In this document: positions 34,146 through 42,925 of the stretch, piece by piece
Position numbering within the stretch: the first letter of the stretch is position 1
How the letters are laid out: each line of letters starts with the position of its first letter
DNA from: Agarophyton chilense
Lineage: Eukaryota > Rhodophyta > Florideophyceae > Gracilariales > Gracilariaceae
Direction of reading: 5' to 3'
NCBI GenBank assembly: GCA_030374765.1
Contig: JARGXX010000105.1
Location: forward strand, 744,001 to 808,000
DNA: 64,000 nucleotides
The notes under the pieces: model-generated
The model's input: the letters and a program-made list of their open reading frames with translations, nothing else
What the model was told of the DNA's origin: nothing
The model's database searches: none
Program-made: the position numbers and the translations under genes

Positions 34146-34473
34146 TTTTAGGGAGCTAAAGGCTCACCATCGGAACAAACACCTCCAAAACGCGGGTCCA
34201 AATGCATCCTTTTCTTTTCGCGGTAGCGCTTTAAATTTTCCTTACGCTTGGCACAGATTGATTCACCAATCGTGTTGAGTCTATTTTTCACTCGTGCATA
34301 ACGTTTACCGTCAACTGCACGTAGTGGGTGCCAACTAATGTGTAGATTCGTTATGGCACAAGCGAACTGAAAAAAGTTGTCGTATATCTTCTCACTCCAT
34401 CGCCATTTCACGGCAAACAAACTCCACAAAGTCGTAACACGTCCGAAATAATTTTCTACAATGATACAATCGG
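34146..34473 (-). pseudogene. Harbinger-type transposase, C-terminal piece
   Basis: Minus-strand frame beginning with the Copia-2 target duplication GTCAT (34478-34474) and continuing CIIVENYFGRV, TTLWSLFAVKWRW, CAITNLHISWHPLRA, to a stop at 34146. VEN.FGR and TNLHI..HPLR are the C-terminal hallmarks of DDE_Tnp_4 (PIF/Harbinger) transposases. It continues, in frame across the shared GTCAT, the piece at 38878-39083. Confidence 0.85.
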
Positions 34474-34478
34474 ATGAC
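34474..34478. repeat. Target site duplication of Copia-2 (left)
   Basis: GTCAT on the minus strand, identical to the 5 bp at 39084-39088 on the plus strand (opposite strand because of the inversion). Confidence 0.88.
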
Positions 34479-34853
34479 TAAGAAGAGAGGGAACTTAGAT
34501 CGGTTGGAGCTATCGGCAGGAACTGTTGAGATCGAGCGGTGCAGGTAGAACAAATAAGAAGCTTTAGTATAATATGATGTATCGAGAAGTCCGCTGTCGT
34601 CTTCTTGAGGATTGCGAACTGGAGAGCAGTATAAGTAGACAAAGAAAGCAAAGAGAGATAGTGGAGCTGTTCAGCAGGAGTGACGTTGCATACTTAGTGC
34701 TGGATAGTTGTCACGTGAGTATTTGAACTTGGTCATGTAAAGAAGAGTTGTCACGTGAATATTTGTACTTGGTCATGTAAATGTTGCACAAGGGTTTTGT
34801 ATTTGAATGCCGAAGATGTTCTTTCAAAATGGCAAGTCAATGCAATTTTCATA
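34479..34853 (-). repeat. Copia-2 3' LTR (375 bp)
   Basis: Inverted copy of 39089-39464, differing at about four positions and one indel by eye. Fixed by the target duplication, the termini are TATGAAA...CTTCTTA rather than TG...CA, with an imperfect terminal inverted pair. Upstream on the minus strand, CCAAGAGGAG is a candidate polypurine tract. Confidence 0.9.
34707..34786 (-). repeat. Two 40-bp tandem units with CACGTG in the LTR
   Basis: Units 34707-34746 and 34747-34786 each hold GTTGTCACGTGA followed by ACTTGGTCATGTAAA. CACGTG (34712-34717 and 34752-34757) is the G-box/E-box core bound by bHLH and bZIP factors in other eukaryotes. The other LTR has the same pair (39185-39190, 39225-39230). 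By position it is a U3 enhancer. Confidence 0.65.
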
Positions 34854-34875
34854 TTAACTCCTCTTGGAGTTAATC

Positions 34876-37800
34876 TTACCCGAGGGATTGACAAGAGCTT
34901 CGGAATAGCGCTCTTGGGAAGTCAATTGGTATAGTCCCTGAATGCATTGCAAGCTGCAGTGTTTGTGATAGGGGTGAATCGGTTTTTGTAGCTGGATCTG
35001 CTAGGTTCTGTTGTCCAGGAAACCATAGTATTTTTTTAACTGAGTGTGTCTCGAACTCAAAGCGTATGCAGTTGACATCAGCACGAATAGAACGGTCGAT
35101 CGAATTGCGTTGTGTAGACAGCGATGTGTATAGATCCTTGGAGTCGACAGCAATCAGTAGGTCAACATGTGTGTTAAGCAATAGGCGGAGTCCTTGGGAT
35201 AAAACCTTCCCTTCATCAATAGCTTCAGACGCGGCAAGTATCTCTGCAGAACCGATTGATTTCACGGGGCGCTTAGACTTGTGTGAGGTCCAGGATAACG
35301 TGTGAAAGATTGCATTTTTTTTGAGGTCACCGAGTAGAACACCAGCAACAAAGCCGAGTTGTCCGTAGTCGTTGGGGCGACCAGCATCAGAAAAGACGAG
35401 TACAGAAAGTGAGTACTCATTGTAACGGGGTGGCCTTGGAAACGAGATAGAGGTTCCAAGTTTCTTGAGCGTGCGAACCGAGTTGATTTGGCAGACGAGA
35501 TCACATACTTTGAGAGACGGTAGACGTTGTTGAAGGTAGCTGGCGTAGAATGCATAGAAGGGGGATGCAGAAATCCCGAGCCATCCAATTGAACTGTTGA
35601 GCGAGGTATAGGCAGAGTGCTCTATACTGTTAAGCGGTTCATCATATTGTTTCCGAAGAAGACGCGATATTGGAAACGATTCAAGAGCGAACAGCTTGTC
35701 TGAAGCGTTGATTTCAATTGAATAATCTTCCTTTTGAACTATGTTGAGGCCGTAGAAGCGTAGAAGCTGAGGACCATGAGCGACAGTTCCAAGTTTGAAC
35801 TTCTTGTTGAACAATTGAATAAATTGGTCGACGGCGGATGTTTCGCCAGTTGCGAGGACGTCGTCAACTATCTTGATGGCAACTAGAACTAGTTTGCCGT
35901 TGTTCATCTTATAAAATAACTGCGGTACATAGGCGAGTTGGGATAGTCCTATGTCCAGCATGAGCTTATCGGATTGCACTTGCCATTTAGCATTGGCGTT
36001 GACGAGTCTATAGGCAGCAGTGAGCAGAAGCCAGTAATGGGAGCGTTTCGAACATTTGCGGGGAGGGACAACATAAACATCCCTCTTAGCATCCCCAGTT
36101 TGCAGGAAGGCGCTCTTAACATCGAGCTTGCTTAAACGCCATCCAAATAAAGAGGCGATTGAGAGAAGAATGCGAATGCCGGTTGGTGGACACTGACAGC
36201 AGTCCGTCTTGAGGTCATTCTTCTGGCTGTCTTCATTTCCATGTGGAGCAATGGGGGCCTTGAGTTTAAGCGTGCGATCATCGTTGATCTTGATCTTGTA
36301 GATAACATGACTTGATATAAAATTGGCATTTGTTGGAACTTCTGACATTGGGACGGCCTTCACGGTTTTGCAGAATGCTGATTCTTCCATGGAGTAAGCA
36401 TTAACTAACGGAAATTGCTGAAATCCTTGAGCTTGGTGCCTTAGAAAGGGCTTGTTGCCAAAATGATCAAGTAGAGCTTGAAGAGCTTGAGATTCAGAGC
36501 TGGCTAACTCTGACGGTCCAATATCAGCGGTGTTACCTGATAGCGCATCTTTGGTGAAGCGCCAGGTTTCCTTTGAGATATCGAGCTCCTCGGATTCACC
36601 ATCATTATATTGAATGTGATGTAATCCATTTTCATCAGTTGCAGAGACTACACCGGAGTAAAACTGATCATCAAGCGGCCAGAATACTTCAACTGCGTCA
36701 CCTATGGACGGTAGGGCAGTAGACAATTCATCAGCAGTGAACTCGTGGTCTTGTGCATTGTTCAACTCGTTGGTATCTGCATGGTTGGAGTCGTTGTGGG
36801 AGCTGACATTGGAACTATCCAGCATATCGGAGATGCTATCATCAAGCAAATCGATGCTTTCTTGAACTTGGGTAGCGAATGGGTCGTCAATAATTGCTGG
36901 ACGAACGTCTTCAATAGCAGCAGACATTGTTCTGCCATTGGAACCAGTAACTGAAACGGTGCGAGCTGAGTTATTTATGGATATAACTGCGCGCGGAGAT
37001 AACCATTTTACACGTTTCTCATGGTTGCGCTTAAGATAGACTTGAACTAGATCGCCGGTGTTGATCTTCGGTTCAGTAAGGGCCTTGGAACGAAGTATCA
37101 GAGTAAGCTTACGTTTAGCTGCAAGCGTCTCTTGCACATGTAGCAACTCTTCAGATACAGGTGAGGGTAGGTACTTGCCATCGATAGGCTTTGTAAATCC
37201 TTTTGCCATCTCAAACGCAGAAAGAGTATCGGACCCATAGAGGTCGTTGGATATACGTATCGCTTGATACGCCAGTGTCTTGGGGGAGATGGATTCAATA
37301 TGAGATGATTTCAGTCGTAGATATATACTTCTAATGATGCCATGCTTGGATTCGATTGGATTCTTGCTGTGCCGACGAGGGGGAACGGGTCGAAAATCGA
37401 TGTCATGAGCTTTTAAATAGTCAAGAAACTCAGTCTTCTTGAAAGCGTTGTCTCCGTGAACGGCACTTGGTGGCCAAAACTGTGACATCCATGCGGCTTC
37501 AAACCCGGAAATGGCTGAGCTGAGCGTAGCATCTTCTACTACGAATCCTGCAGAGTAGCGAGACCAGGAGTCCATTATATGGAATACCATCAGCATGTCA
37601 AGATAAAAGTGATCAATGCATATTACATCATTGAATTCACGGTTGAGAGAGCTGAGCGAAACTTTTCGAGCTGATTTAGGCAGAGCGGTACCTTTGCAAT
37701 CGACACAGTTGACAATTAGTTGTGATAGGTAGCGGTTTACCTCATCACTCCATAGTTTGTTGCGTTGCAGCAGTGTCTTGATGTCTGAATATGATGAATG

Positions 37801-38877
37801 TCCACAGACGTGCTTATGAACTTTGTCAATGATTTTTTTGACTTCAGGCCACGGTTTTGTGTCGACCGTAGTAGCAGAAAGGGAACAAATAGCTGTTTTT
37901 CTTTCGATGGTACTCGCATTAGGAGTTGCGGCTGCAAAAGTGTGATAGGGTATGTAACTGTGTAGATCATAGTCAACCATAGTAATCGAGTCACGGGATC
38001 CGTTGTGACTGGAGAACAGTAAAGCGTTGGAGTCGAGATGGTTGATGTTACTGTAGCATGTCACGTTTCGACCAACAACCCATTGCGACGAGCCAGATAG
38101 AACTAAATGGCGTATCTGTATTATGTTGCCATTGTCGGAGATCAGGTTGAGTACCACGGAGCCAAGAATGCTTCGGGTGCCACTAGCATGTTCTCCAGAG
38201 CCGTATTTCCATGAGCTACGACCAGATAGAGCATCAGGTATCTCATCAAGCTGCCCATTGAAACAGGGAAGCAGGTGGGAGCTAAGAAGCTGTAGTTCAG
38301 TTAACCCTATGGCTGAGTAGGGAGTGCCATCGTCGACCAAGGGGCCGAGATTTTCTGGAGATAAGGGCTCCTCGAGCTCAGGAGGAGATAGTTGGGCCAT
38401 GTTGAACGATATGGTCTTCCCCTTCGTGGAACCAGACTGCGATGAGTCATTGTGGTTGGAGCTTGATGAGCTCGATGATTGAGTTGCCTCAGTTGATATA
38501 GTATTCGCCTTGAGCGAACCATCGGCGTTGTGATCAGAAGACCAGTGACCATACTGCTTACACTTATGACACTGAGAACGAGACTTGAGATCTGCTAGTT
38601 GACTTGGTGTCAACTTGCGGCGTTCTCGGCGATTATTGGAACGGTAATTGGCATTTGCAGAGTTCGACACAATTGGATTTTGATCATAAGAGCTGCCTTT
38701 GGTGACTATGGGACGGTCACATTGTCTTATAACTGAGGAAACGGATTGGTAGGAAATTGCCTGAATGAAGTCATCATTCGATGACAGGTTGGTAAGGTTT
38801 GCAGTAGATGGAGCAGCGGCAGCCAGTACCGATACACGCTGGGAGTTTTCAATAGAGGCATTTGACAATAGCATGAG
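34876..38877 (-). CDS. pol: Copia-2 Gag C-terminus and Pol, separated from its start by an inversion
   Basis: One open frame of over 1330 codons from the breakpoint (about 38877) to the stop at 34876. It starts mid-Gag at MLLSNASIENSQ; the open frame upstream of that is antisense transposase. Order: zinc knuckle CHKCKQYGHWSSDH (about 38575), protease LVDDGTPYSAIG (about 38330), integrase with HHCC zinc region and a D-D-E core (CIDHFYLD, VHGDNAF, PIESKHG; about 37880-37300), a Tudor-like module (36558-36710), RT with KLDVKSAFLQTG and IVDDVLATG (about 36330-35830), and RNase H with FSDAGRPNDYG, SAEILAASEA and AVDSKDLY (about 35400-35000). Unlike Copia-1, Gag and Pol share one frame. No stop is present; only the missing 5' end makes it non-functional. 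Confidence 0.9.
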   Translation of the reverse strand, partial: LMLLSNASIENSQRVSVLAAAAPSTANLTNLSSNDDFIQAISYQSVSSVIRQCDRPIVTKGSSYDQNPIVSNSANANYRSNNRRERRKLTPSQLADLKSRSQCHKCKQYGHWSSDHNADGSLKANTISTEATQSSSSSSSNHNDSSQSGSTKGKTISFNMAQLSPPELEEPLSPENLGPLVDDGTPYSAIGLTELQLLSSHLLPCFNGQLDEIPDALSGRSSWKYGSGEHASGTRSILGSVVLNLISDNGNIIQIRHLVLSGSSQWVVGRNVTCYSNINHLDSNALLFSSHNGSRDSITMVDYDLHSYIPYHTFAAATPNASTIERKTAICSLSATTVDTKPWPEVKKIIDKVHKHVCGHSSYSDIKTLLQRNKLWSDEVNRYLSQLIVNCVDCKGTALPKSARKVSLSSLNREFNDVICIDHFYLDMLMVFHIMDSWSRYSAGFVVEDATLSSAISGFEAAWMSQFWPPSAVHGDNAFKKTEFLDYLKAHDIDFRPVPPRRHSKNPIESKHGIIRSIYLRLKSSHIESISPKTLAYQAIRISNDLYGSDTLSAFEMAKGFTKPIDGKYLPSPVSEELLHVQETLAAKRKLTLILRSKALTEPKINTGDLVQVYLKRNHEKRVKWLSPRAVISINNSARTVSVTGSNGRTMSAAIEDVRPAIIDDPFATQVQESIDLLDDSISDMLDSSNVSSHNDSNHADTNELNNAQDHEFTADELSTALPSIGDAVEVFWPLDDQFYSGVVSATDENGLHHIQYNDGESEELDISKETWRFTKDALSGNTADIGPSELASSESQALQALLDHFGNKPFLRHQAQGFQQFPLVNAYSMEESAFCKTVKAVPMSEVPTNANFISSHVIYKIKINDDRTLKLKAPIAPHGNEDSQKNDLKTDCCQCPPTGIRILLSIASLFGWRLSKLDVKSAFLQTGDAKRDVYVVPPRKCSKRSHYWLLLTAAYRLVNANAKWQVQSDKLMLDIGLSQLAYVPQLFYKMNNGKLVLVAIKIVDDVLATGETSAVDQFIQLFNKKFKLGTVAHGPQLLRFYGLNIVQKEDYSIEINASDKLFALESFPISRLLRKQYDEPLNSIEHSAYTSLNSSIGWLGISASPFYAFYASYLQQRLPSLKVCDLVCQINSVRTLKKLGTSISFPRPPRYNEYSLSVLVFSDAGRPNDYGQLGFVAGVLLGDLKKNAIFHTLSWTSHKSKRPVKSIGSAEILAASEAIDEGKVLSQGLRLLLNTHVDLLIAVDSKDLYTSLSTQRNSIDRSIRADVNCIRFEFETHSVKKILWFPGQQNLADPATKTDSPLSQTLQLAMHSGTIPIDFPRALFRSSCQSLG
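36558..36710 (-). other. Tudor-like module inside the Copia-2 polyprotein
   Basis: About 50 residues between integrase and RT read SIGDAVEVFWPLDDQFYSG, then VVSATDENGLHHIQYNDG, then ESEELDISKETWRF. The pattern G-D-x-V-x-V-x-W-P-x-D-x-x-F-Y-x-G ... H-x-(I/V)-x-Y-x-D-G-(D/E)-x-E-x-L-(D/N)-(L/I) is that of Tudor-like folds such as those of PDS5- and PTM-type chromatin proteins. An aromatic cage could read histone marks, by analogy with chromodomains of some gypsy integrases. Copia-1 has nothing comparable at this place. Confidence 0.75.
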
Positions 38878-39083
38878 TTTCATAACGAGGCATTGGAGAA
38901 AAGAGACGATGAAAAGGAAATCGGAGATGTTGGTGAACTCAATGATGAATATGAAAACTTGTCGGCTGTGTTGGCTGATAAAGGATATCAAGGGGGTGAA
39001 CAATATGTTCGGCTTCTACATCCTACTCGTAAGCCAAAGAATGGATTCCTGTCCAGTGAACAGGTTAGTCGAAATAGGAAAGT
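38878..39083 (+). pseudogene. Harbinger-type transposase, middle piece (inverted)
   Basis: Plus-strand frame FHNEALEKRDDEKEIGD ... SAVLADKGYQGGEQYV ... LHPTRKPKNG ... SRNRKVS. ADKGYQG is the third catalytic region of DDE_Tnp_4 transposases. The frame runs into GTCAT and is cut by the Copia-2 LTR at 39089. It belongs between the minus-strand pieces at 39931-40712 and 34146-34473. Confidence 0.88.
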
Positions 39084-39088
39084 GTCAT
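39084..39088. repeat. Target site duplication of Copia-2 (right)
   Basis: GTCAT on the plus strand, the partner of 34474-34478. Confidence 0.88.
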
Positions 39089-39464
39089 TATGAAAATTGC
39101 ATTGACTTGCCATTTTGAATGAACATCTTCGGCATTCAAATACAAAACCCTTGTGCAACATTTACATGACCAAGTACAAATATTCACGTGACAACTCTTC
39201 TTTACATGACCAAGTTCAAATACTCACGTGACAACTATCCAGCACTAAGTATGCAACGTCACTCCTGCTGAACAGCTCCACTATCTCTCTTTGCTTTCTT
39301 TGTCTACTTATACTGCTCTCCAGTTCGCAATCCTCAAGAAGACGACAGCGGACTTCTCGATACCTCATATTCTACTAAAGCTTCTTATTTGTTCTACCTG
39401 CCCCGCTCGATCTCAACAGTTCCTGCCGATAGCTCCAACCGATCTAAGTTCCCTCTCTTCTTAG
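39089..39464 (+). repeat. Copia-2 5' LTR (376 bp, within inverted segment)
   Basis: Inverted partner of 34479-34853. It is directly followed by the primer-binding site, so it is the 5' LTR. It contains the doubled CACGTG units and a TTATACT promoter-like motif at about 39307. Confidence 0.92.
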
Positions 39465-39477
39465 TTATGGGCCCAGG
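39465..39477 (+). promoter_or_regulatory. Copia-2 primer-binding site (half initiator tRNA-Met)
   Basis: GTTATGGGCCCAG abuts the LTR and is complementary to the anticodon stem-loop part of initiator tRNA-Met. It is identical to the Copia-1 site. Its ATG (39468-39470) is the likely Gag start. Confidence 0.88.
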
Positions 39478-39930
39478 TAATAACCTACCCGCTCGTCCCA
39501 AGTTCTCGTGGGATATCAAGAGCGTTCCCTGGACAGATGGTCGCGGAGACCAAGAAGAATATGCGAAAGCAGTTAATTTGTGGAGTTCATTTCATGATCG
39601 TCTTCCGGACAGCAACTCCAATAAGATACCCAGCGAACTTCGTGGCATATGTCTTAAGTCGCAATTGTTTGGACGCGCTCGAGACCTCTGTACAGGCATC
39701 ACTGATGATGTAATTGCGTCTGCTACTGGTGCGCAAAGTATTGTTGATGTCCTCCACCAGCGTGATGCTCTTACAGTTGTCAGTGAAGTCTACCGTGACT
39801 TCAATGAGCTACTGTCTACACGCCGTGGAACAAATGAAACGCTTCGTGGCTTTGAGTCTCGTTTCGCCGCTCAAGTCGCAAAGTTCAACTCATTTGCTAC
39901 CAGCACCAAGCTACCTGAATCGCGCACAGC
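39468..39930 (+). CDS. gag: Copia-2 Gag N-terminal part (partial, inverted)
   Basis: About 154 codons from MGPGNNLPARPKFSWD to LPESRTA at the breakpoint. The start is chosen at the ATG inside the primer-binding site, matching MGPG in Copia-1; the open frame further upstream is LTR. A FNELLSTRRGTNETLRGFE segment is of the usual copia Gag type, and the overall layout parallels Copia-1 Gag. The remainder of Gag is fused to Pol at 38877 on the minus strand. Confidence 0.85.
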
Positions 39931-40712
39931 TCTATATTGTCATAGAATACATTTAAATCTGCCTTAGATCCGGGAAAATGATTGGATGTCCCAAAACCCA
40001 TACCGTTCGGCAACACTGAGACTTCGCTTTTGTATCCATACATTTTATGTTTACCACTGTAGTACATCTTACCATCTTCCATGAGCCCCCTCGGTCGATC
40101 ACTTTGATCGAAGAAATTACCAGTGGCATACCTAGCGTACTTATAGTTCGGGAACGTTTTTTCTTGCTTAACCATCTTACTAAAACAACATTTTCCATCC
40201 AAATCGAGCATAAAAGACTGCACAAGATCATGAGATAGCATGACTACAAACTTCGTGATCATACGCTCGAACGTTGGCCCCTTTATGGTAAAAATTCTTT
40301 AGAGAAAATCCCACTGTCCACCGTGTTTGAGAACTGTAAATGTCATGAATAATATATCCTTTGCACTCGTCTTTTAGCGACGACCACGACCAGTGTTCCA
40401 AAAATGTTGCACTGGTTTCTCCACTTCATTCCATAATGCTTGAAATTCTCTTGCATGGAAATTTGTCATGCGATAAACTGTATAATATCCACCGTTTCTG
40501 AAGAATGGATCGAATACAGGACACTCGGAGTCACACTCTTCATCGCTGTCGGAAACATCGAGGGTTGTGTTATATTTTTTCATCTCCTGATTGTGATTTA
40601 ACTTGGATTCGGTTAGAAGTTCAAGGGCTGTTTTCGTCTTTTGTGAGGATAGAAAGTGTTCTTCGGGCATTTTGAACGCGAAAAAGGAATACTTGACGAA
40701 ATGGAACGGCAC
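39931..40712 (-). pseudogene. Harbinger-type transposase, N-terminal piece with two stops
   Basis: One minus-strand frame from 40712 (MPFHFVKYSFF) to the breakpoint, interrupted by TAA at about 40374 and TAA at about 40301. Contents: an acidic stretch (DVSDSDEECDSE), FRNGGYYTVYRMTNF, a helix-turn-helix-like part (LKHGGQWDF ... IKGPTFERMI), then the DDE front half with ARYATGNFFDQSDRP, KMYYSGKHKMYGYK and PGSKADLNVFYDN. The first catalytic position is Gly where family members have Asp (ATD). Stops and the lost Asp show it was already dead or decayed apart from the copia hit. Confidence 0.87.
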
Positions 40713-42730
40713 TTTCGATAAGAGTCTCGAGCTATTTTGTCTACCTACTTATAGGCTTACAATCCAGAAGCGATCGAGTGAATGCACAATTACTCTCTTA
40801 CTGGGTGTATGACAGAGCTGTTATTGAATTCAATAGGTATATGAGTTTGTACTCGGACAGTTGTCGAATCATAACGTGTACGTTGTTGAGGCATAGTATT
40901 TCTAACAATTCAAACTGTTTGTTACATGAACTATGTAACTTCGTAGTTATTTTCAATTATGATAGGTCTGGCATGTGATATTTCATAAATCTGGATGAAT
41001 ACGTGGTAGTCTATTATCTTCGTGGAAGGTCTATTGTGTACATTCAGGGAACTTGGCAAGCTCTCATTGGCTGGAAAAGAGCCCGACATGGGTGCGAACG
41101 GAAGATTGAGAGAAAAAGGAAATGGAGAGCTCTTATTTGTATTCGCATATGCAGCCTAACAGTGGCACTGACTTTCGGTACCACGAGGCATAGTGAGCAC
41201 TTCGAGTTGGGTTGCTGATTATTTGGGTATTTTTATTTTGTCTTTATCAAACAAACGATACGCCTTGTACTTTTATTATGGGCCCAAAAGCTCTTATATT
41301 AATATTTTGGGGTGTAATTTGTCGTATCGACATAGCTAGTGTTGAAGTTATTAATAAGATTATAAACAGCACGATGGAATACAATGTAGTCAATTCTATT
41401 TGATAAGGTCACGTGTATTGTAGTACGGAGGGGCATGCGTGCTTGCTTGAGTTCGACGGAAAATGGAAGACCAAGGGAGACGGTTTCTTAAATCGTTGGT
41501 AGTTATCGCGGAAACGCGAGTTATTACAAAAACACCGCCTTAGTTGCAGCACCATTGACCATTAATGCGGCATGTGCAGGGGCTGTTCTTGCACACATGC
41601 GACGTGGCCCCATCAGACGAGAAGGACTAGAAAAAATGTAGCACAGGTAGAGGAGAAGGGGTTGCCAGCGTCGCTGGAAAGTTTATATTTTCACCCTAGT
41701 ATTTCAAACGTATGTAGGAAGATTTACTACAGTAGTCAATACTATATAGGGTCTCGGCGACTCCGCCAGGACACCAAGTTACCTTTTCACCCAAGGGTTC
41801 TTGGCTTTAGACCTGTTGGCATTCGCGAATATTCACAACCCCCAGAGGTTTGTCCGCGCAGCTTTCGATCTGTTTATCTCCTTGGCATCAAAAATAACTA
41901 CACTGACACTGTTTTTGGCTTGCCATAAACATCATCTATGACTTCTCACTCCAGTATTGGGTTCCGTTCGTTCTTTTGTATTCCCTATAATTCTCTTTAA
42001 TCTACCCATATCTTGTAGATTGTTTTTCGCTTTTTTCTTGATAGTTATTTTGTTGCTCTTGCGGCACTGGACTTTTGACATGTTATCGTTGCCGTCACCA
42101 CTATTGTGGATCCGTGACCTCACCGGAGGATACACTACATACGTTTCTTGATGTCTACCCTTTCTTCTCTACTCTCTCCGCTTCTCGTAAAGTTGAACTT
42201 CGGACAGAAACTCTGAATTAACCGATTTCAGCTTGAGAGGCTTATCTCGCTGACTAAACATCTTTAGGGGAAGATCCTGCGGTTCAAGGCCAAACGACCA
42301 AATGACCCGAAGATGTTCGGTATCTTCCATTCTAGTGGTTAGCTCAGTGATGGAGCCTCTCCGGGGAATCAGGAGGAAATTGGGGTTCAAGACCGAGGCA
42401 AACAGCTACGGCAGACGGGGAGAGTGAATTGGGAAGGCTGAGTCAAAGAATAGGATAAAAGGGCCTCGTCAGCAACCAGAGAGGATAAAAGAAAAACTGT
42501 GTGACACAGTGCAGCGAACGGAGCTTAGATAATGCGAGCAGAAGGCAACGAAACAGAAACAACCCTATACAGGGGCTAGAATACGACAAGTAATAAAAAA
42601 GAGGAGCCAACGGCGGAAGTAGTCCTCTTAAAGACGCAGGGTGGGTATGTCTACCGTGAGTAAAGCGGGCCAACCTCCTAAGAGATTAATAGCACGCGAA
42701 AGCGGAAAAGACTTAGAGCCACAAAACCCG
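40713..42730. other. No gene recognised
   Basis: Short ORFs without motifs on both strands. It may contain the right end of the Harbinger-type transposon and, beyond about 42160, decayed gypsy sequence (minus-strand ORFs 42390-42169 and 42673-42443), but neither assignment can be shown. Confidence 0.35.
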
Positions 42731-42734
42731 ATTG

Positions 42735-42925
42735 GGAAAGATTTACGGAGTAGCAAGACGAACTCGCCGAGCCATTATATAGTATAAAATACTATAGCGA
42801 ACGCCCTACCTTAAATAGAAATAATGCAGATAAAACATGTACACTAACCAGAATTTCTCGGCGCACACGTGTACACCTCGCTCGCACGACCCATCCGTCG
42901 GACAATGATGCTCCATGGAACGAGC
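42735..42925. repeat. Diverged repeat also present at 56465-56645
   Basis: The two stretches share ordered words: TATATAGTATA, AATAATGCAGA, GTGTACACCT, ACGAC and GTCGG at similar spacing. In the second copy it lies just upstream (minus strand) of the Gypsy-2 protease start, so it is probably internal gypsy sequence. Confidence 0.55.

Larger units (their letters stand above)
38876..39930. other. Inverted segment (~1.05 kb) joining Copia-2 gag and transposase pieces
   Basis: Everything between about 38876 and 39930 (transposase piece, LTR, primer-binding site and gag 5' part) is on the plus strand, while the matching remainder of both genes is on the minus strand on either side. Turning this segment over brings both reading frames together and gives a standard LTR-gag-pol-LTR element inside a transposase gene. 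The breakpoints share only a few bases (GAG/CTC). Confidence 0.85.
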
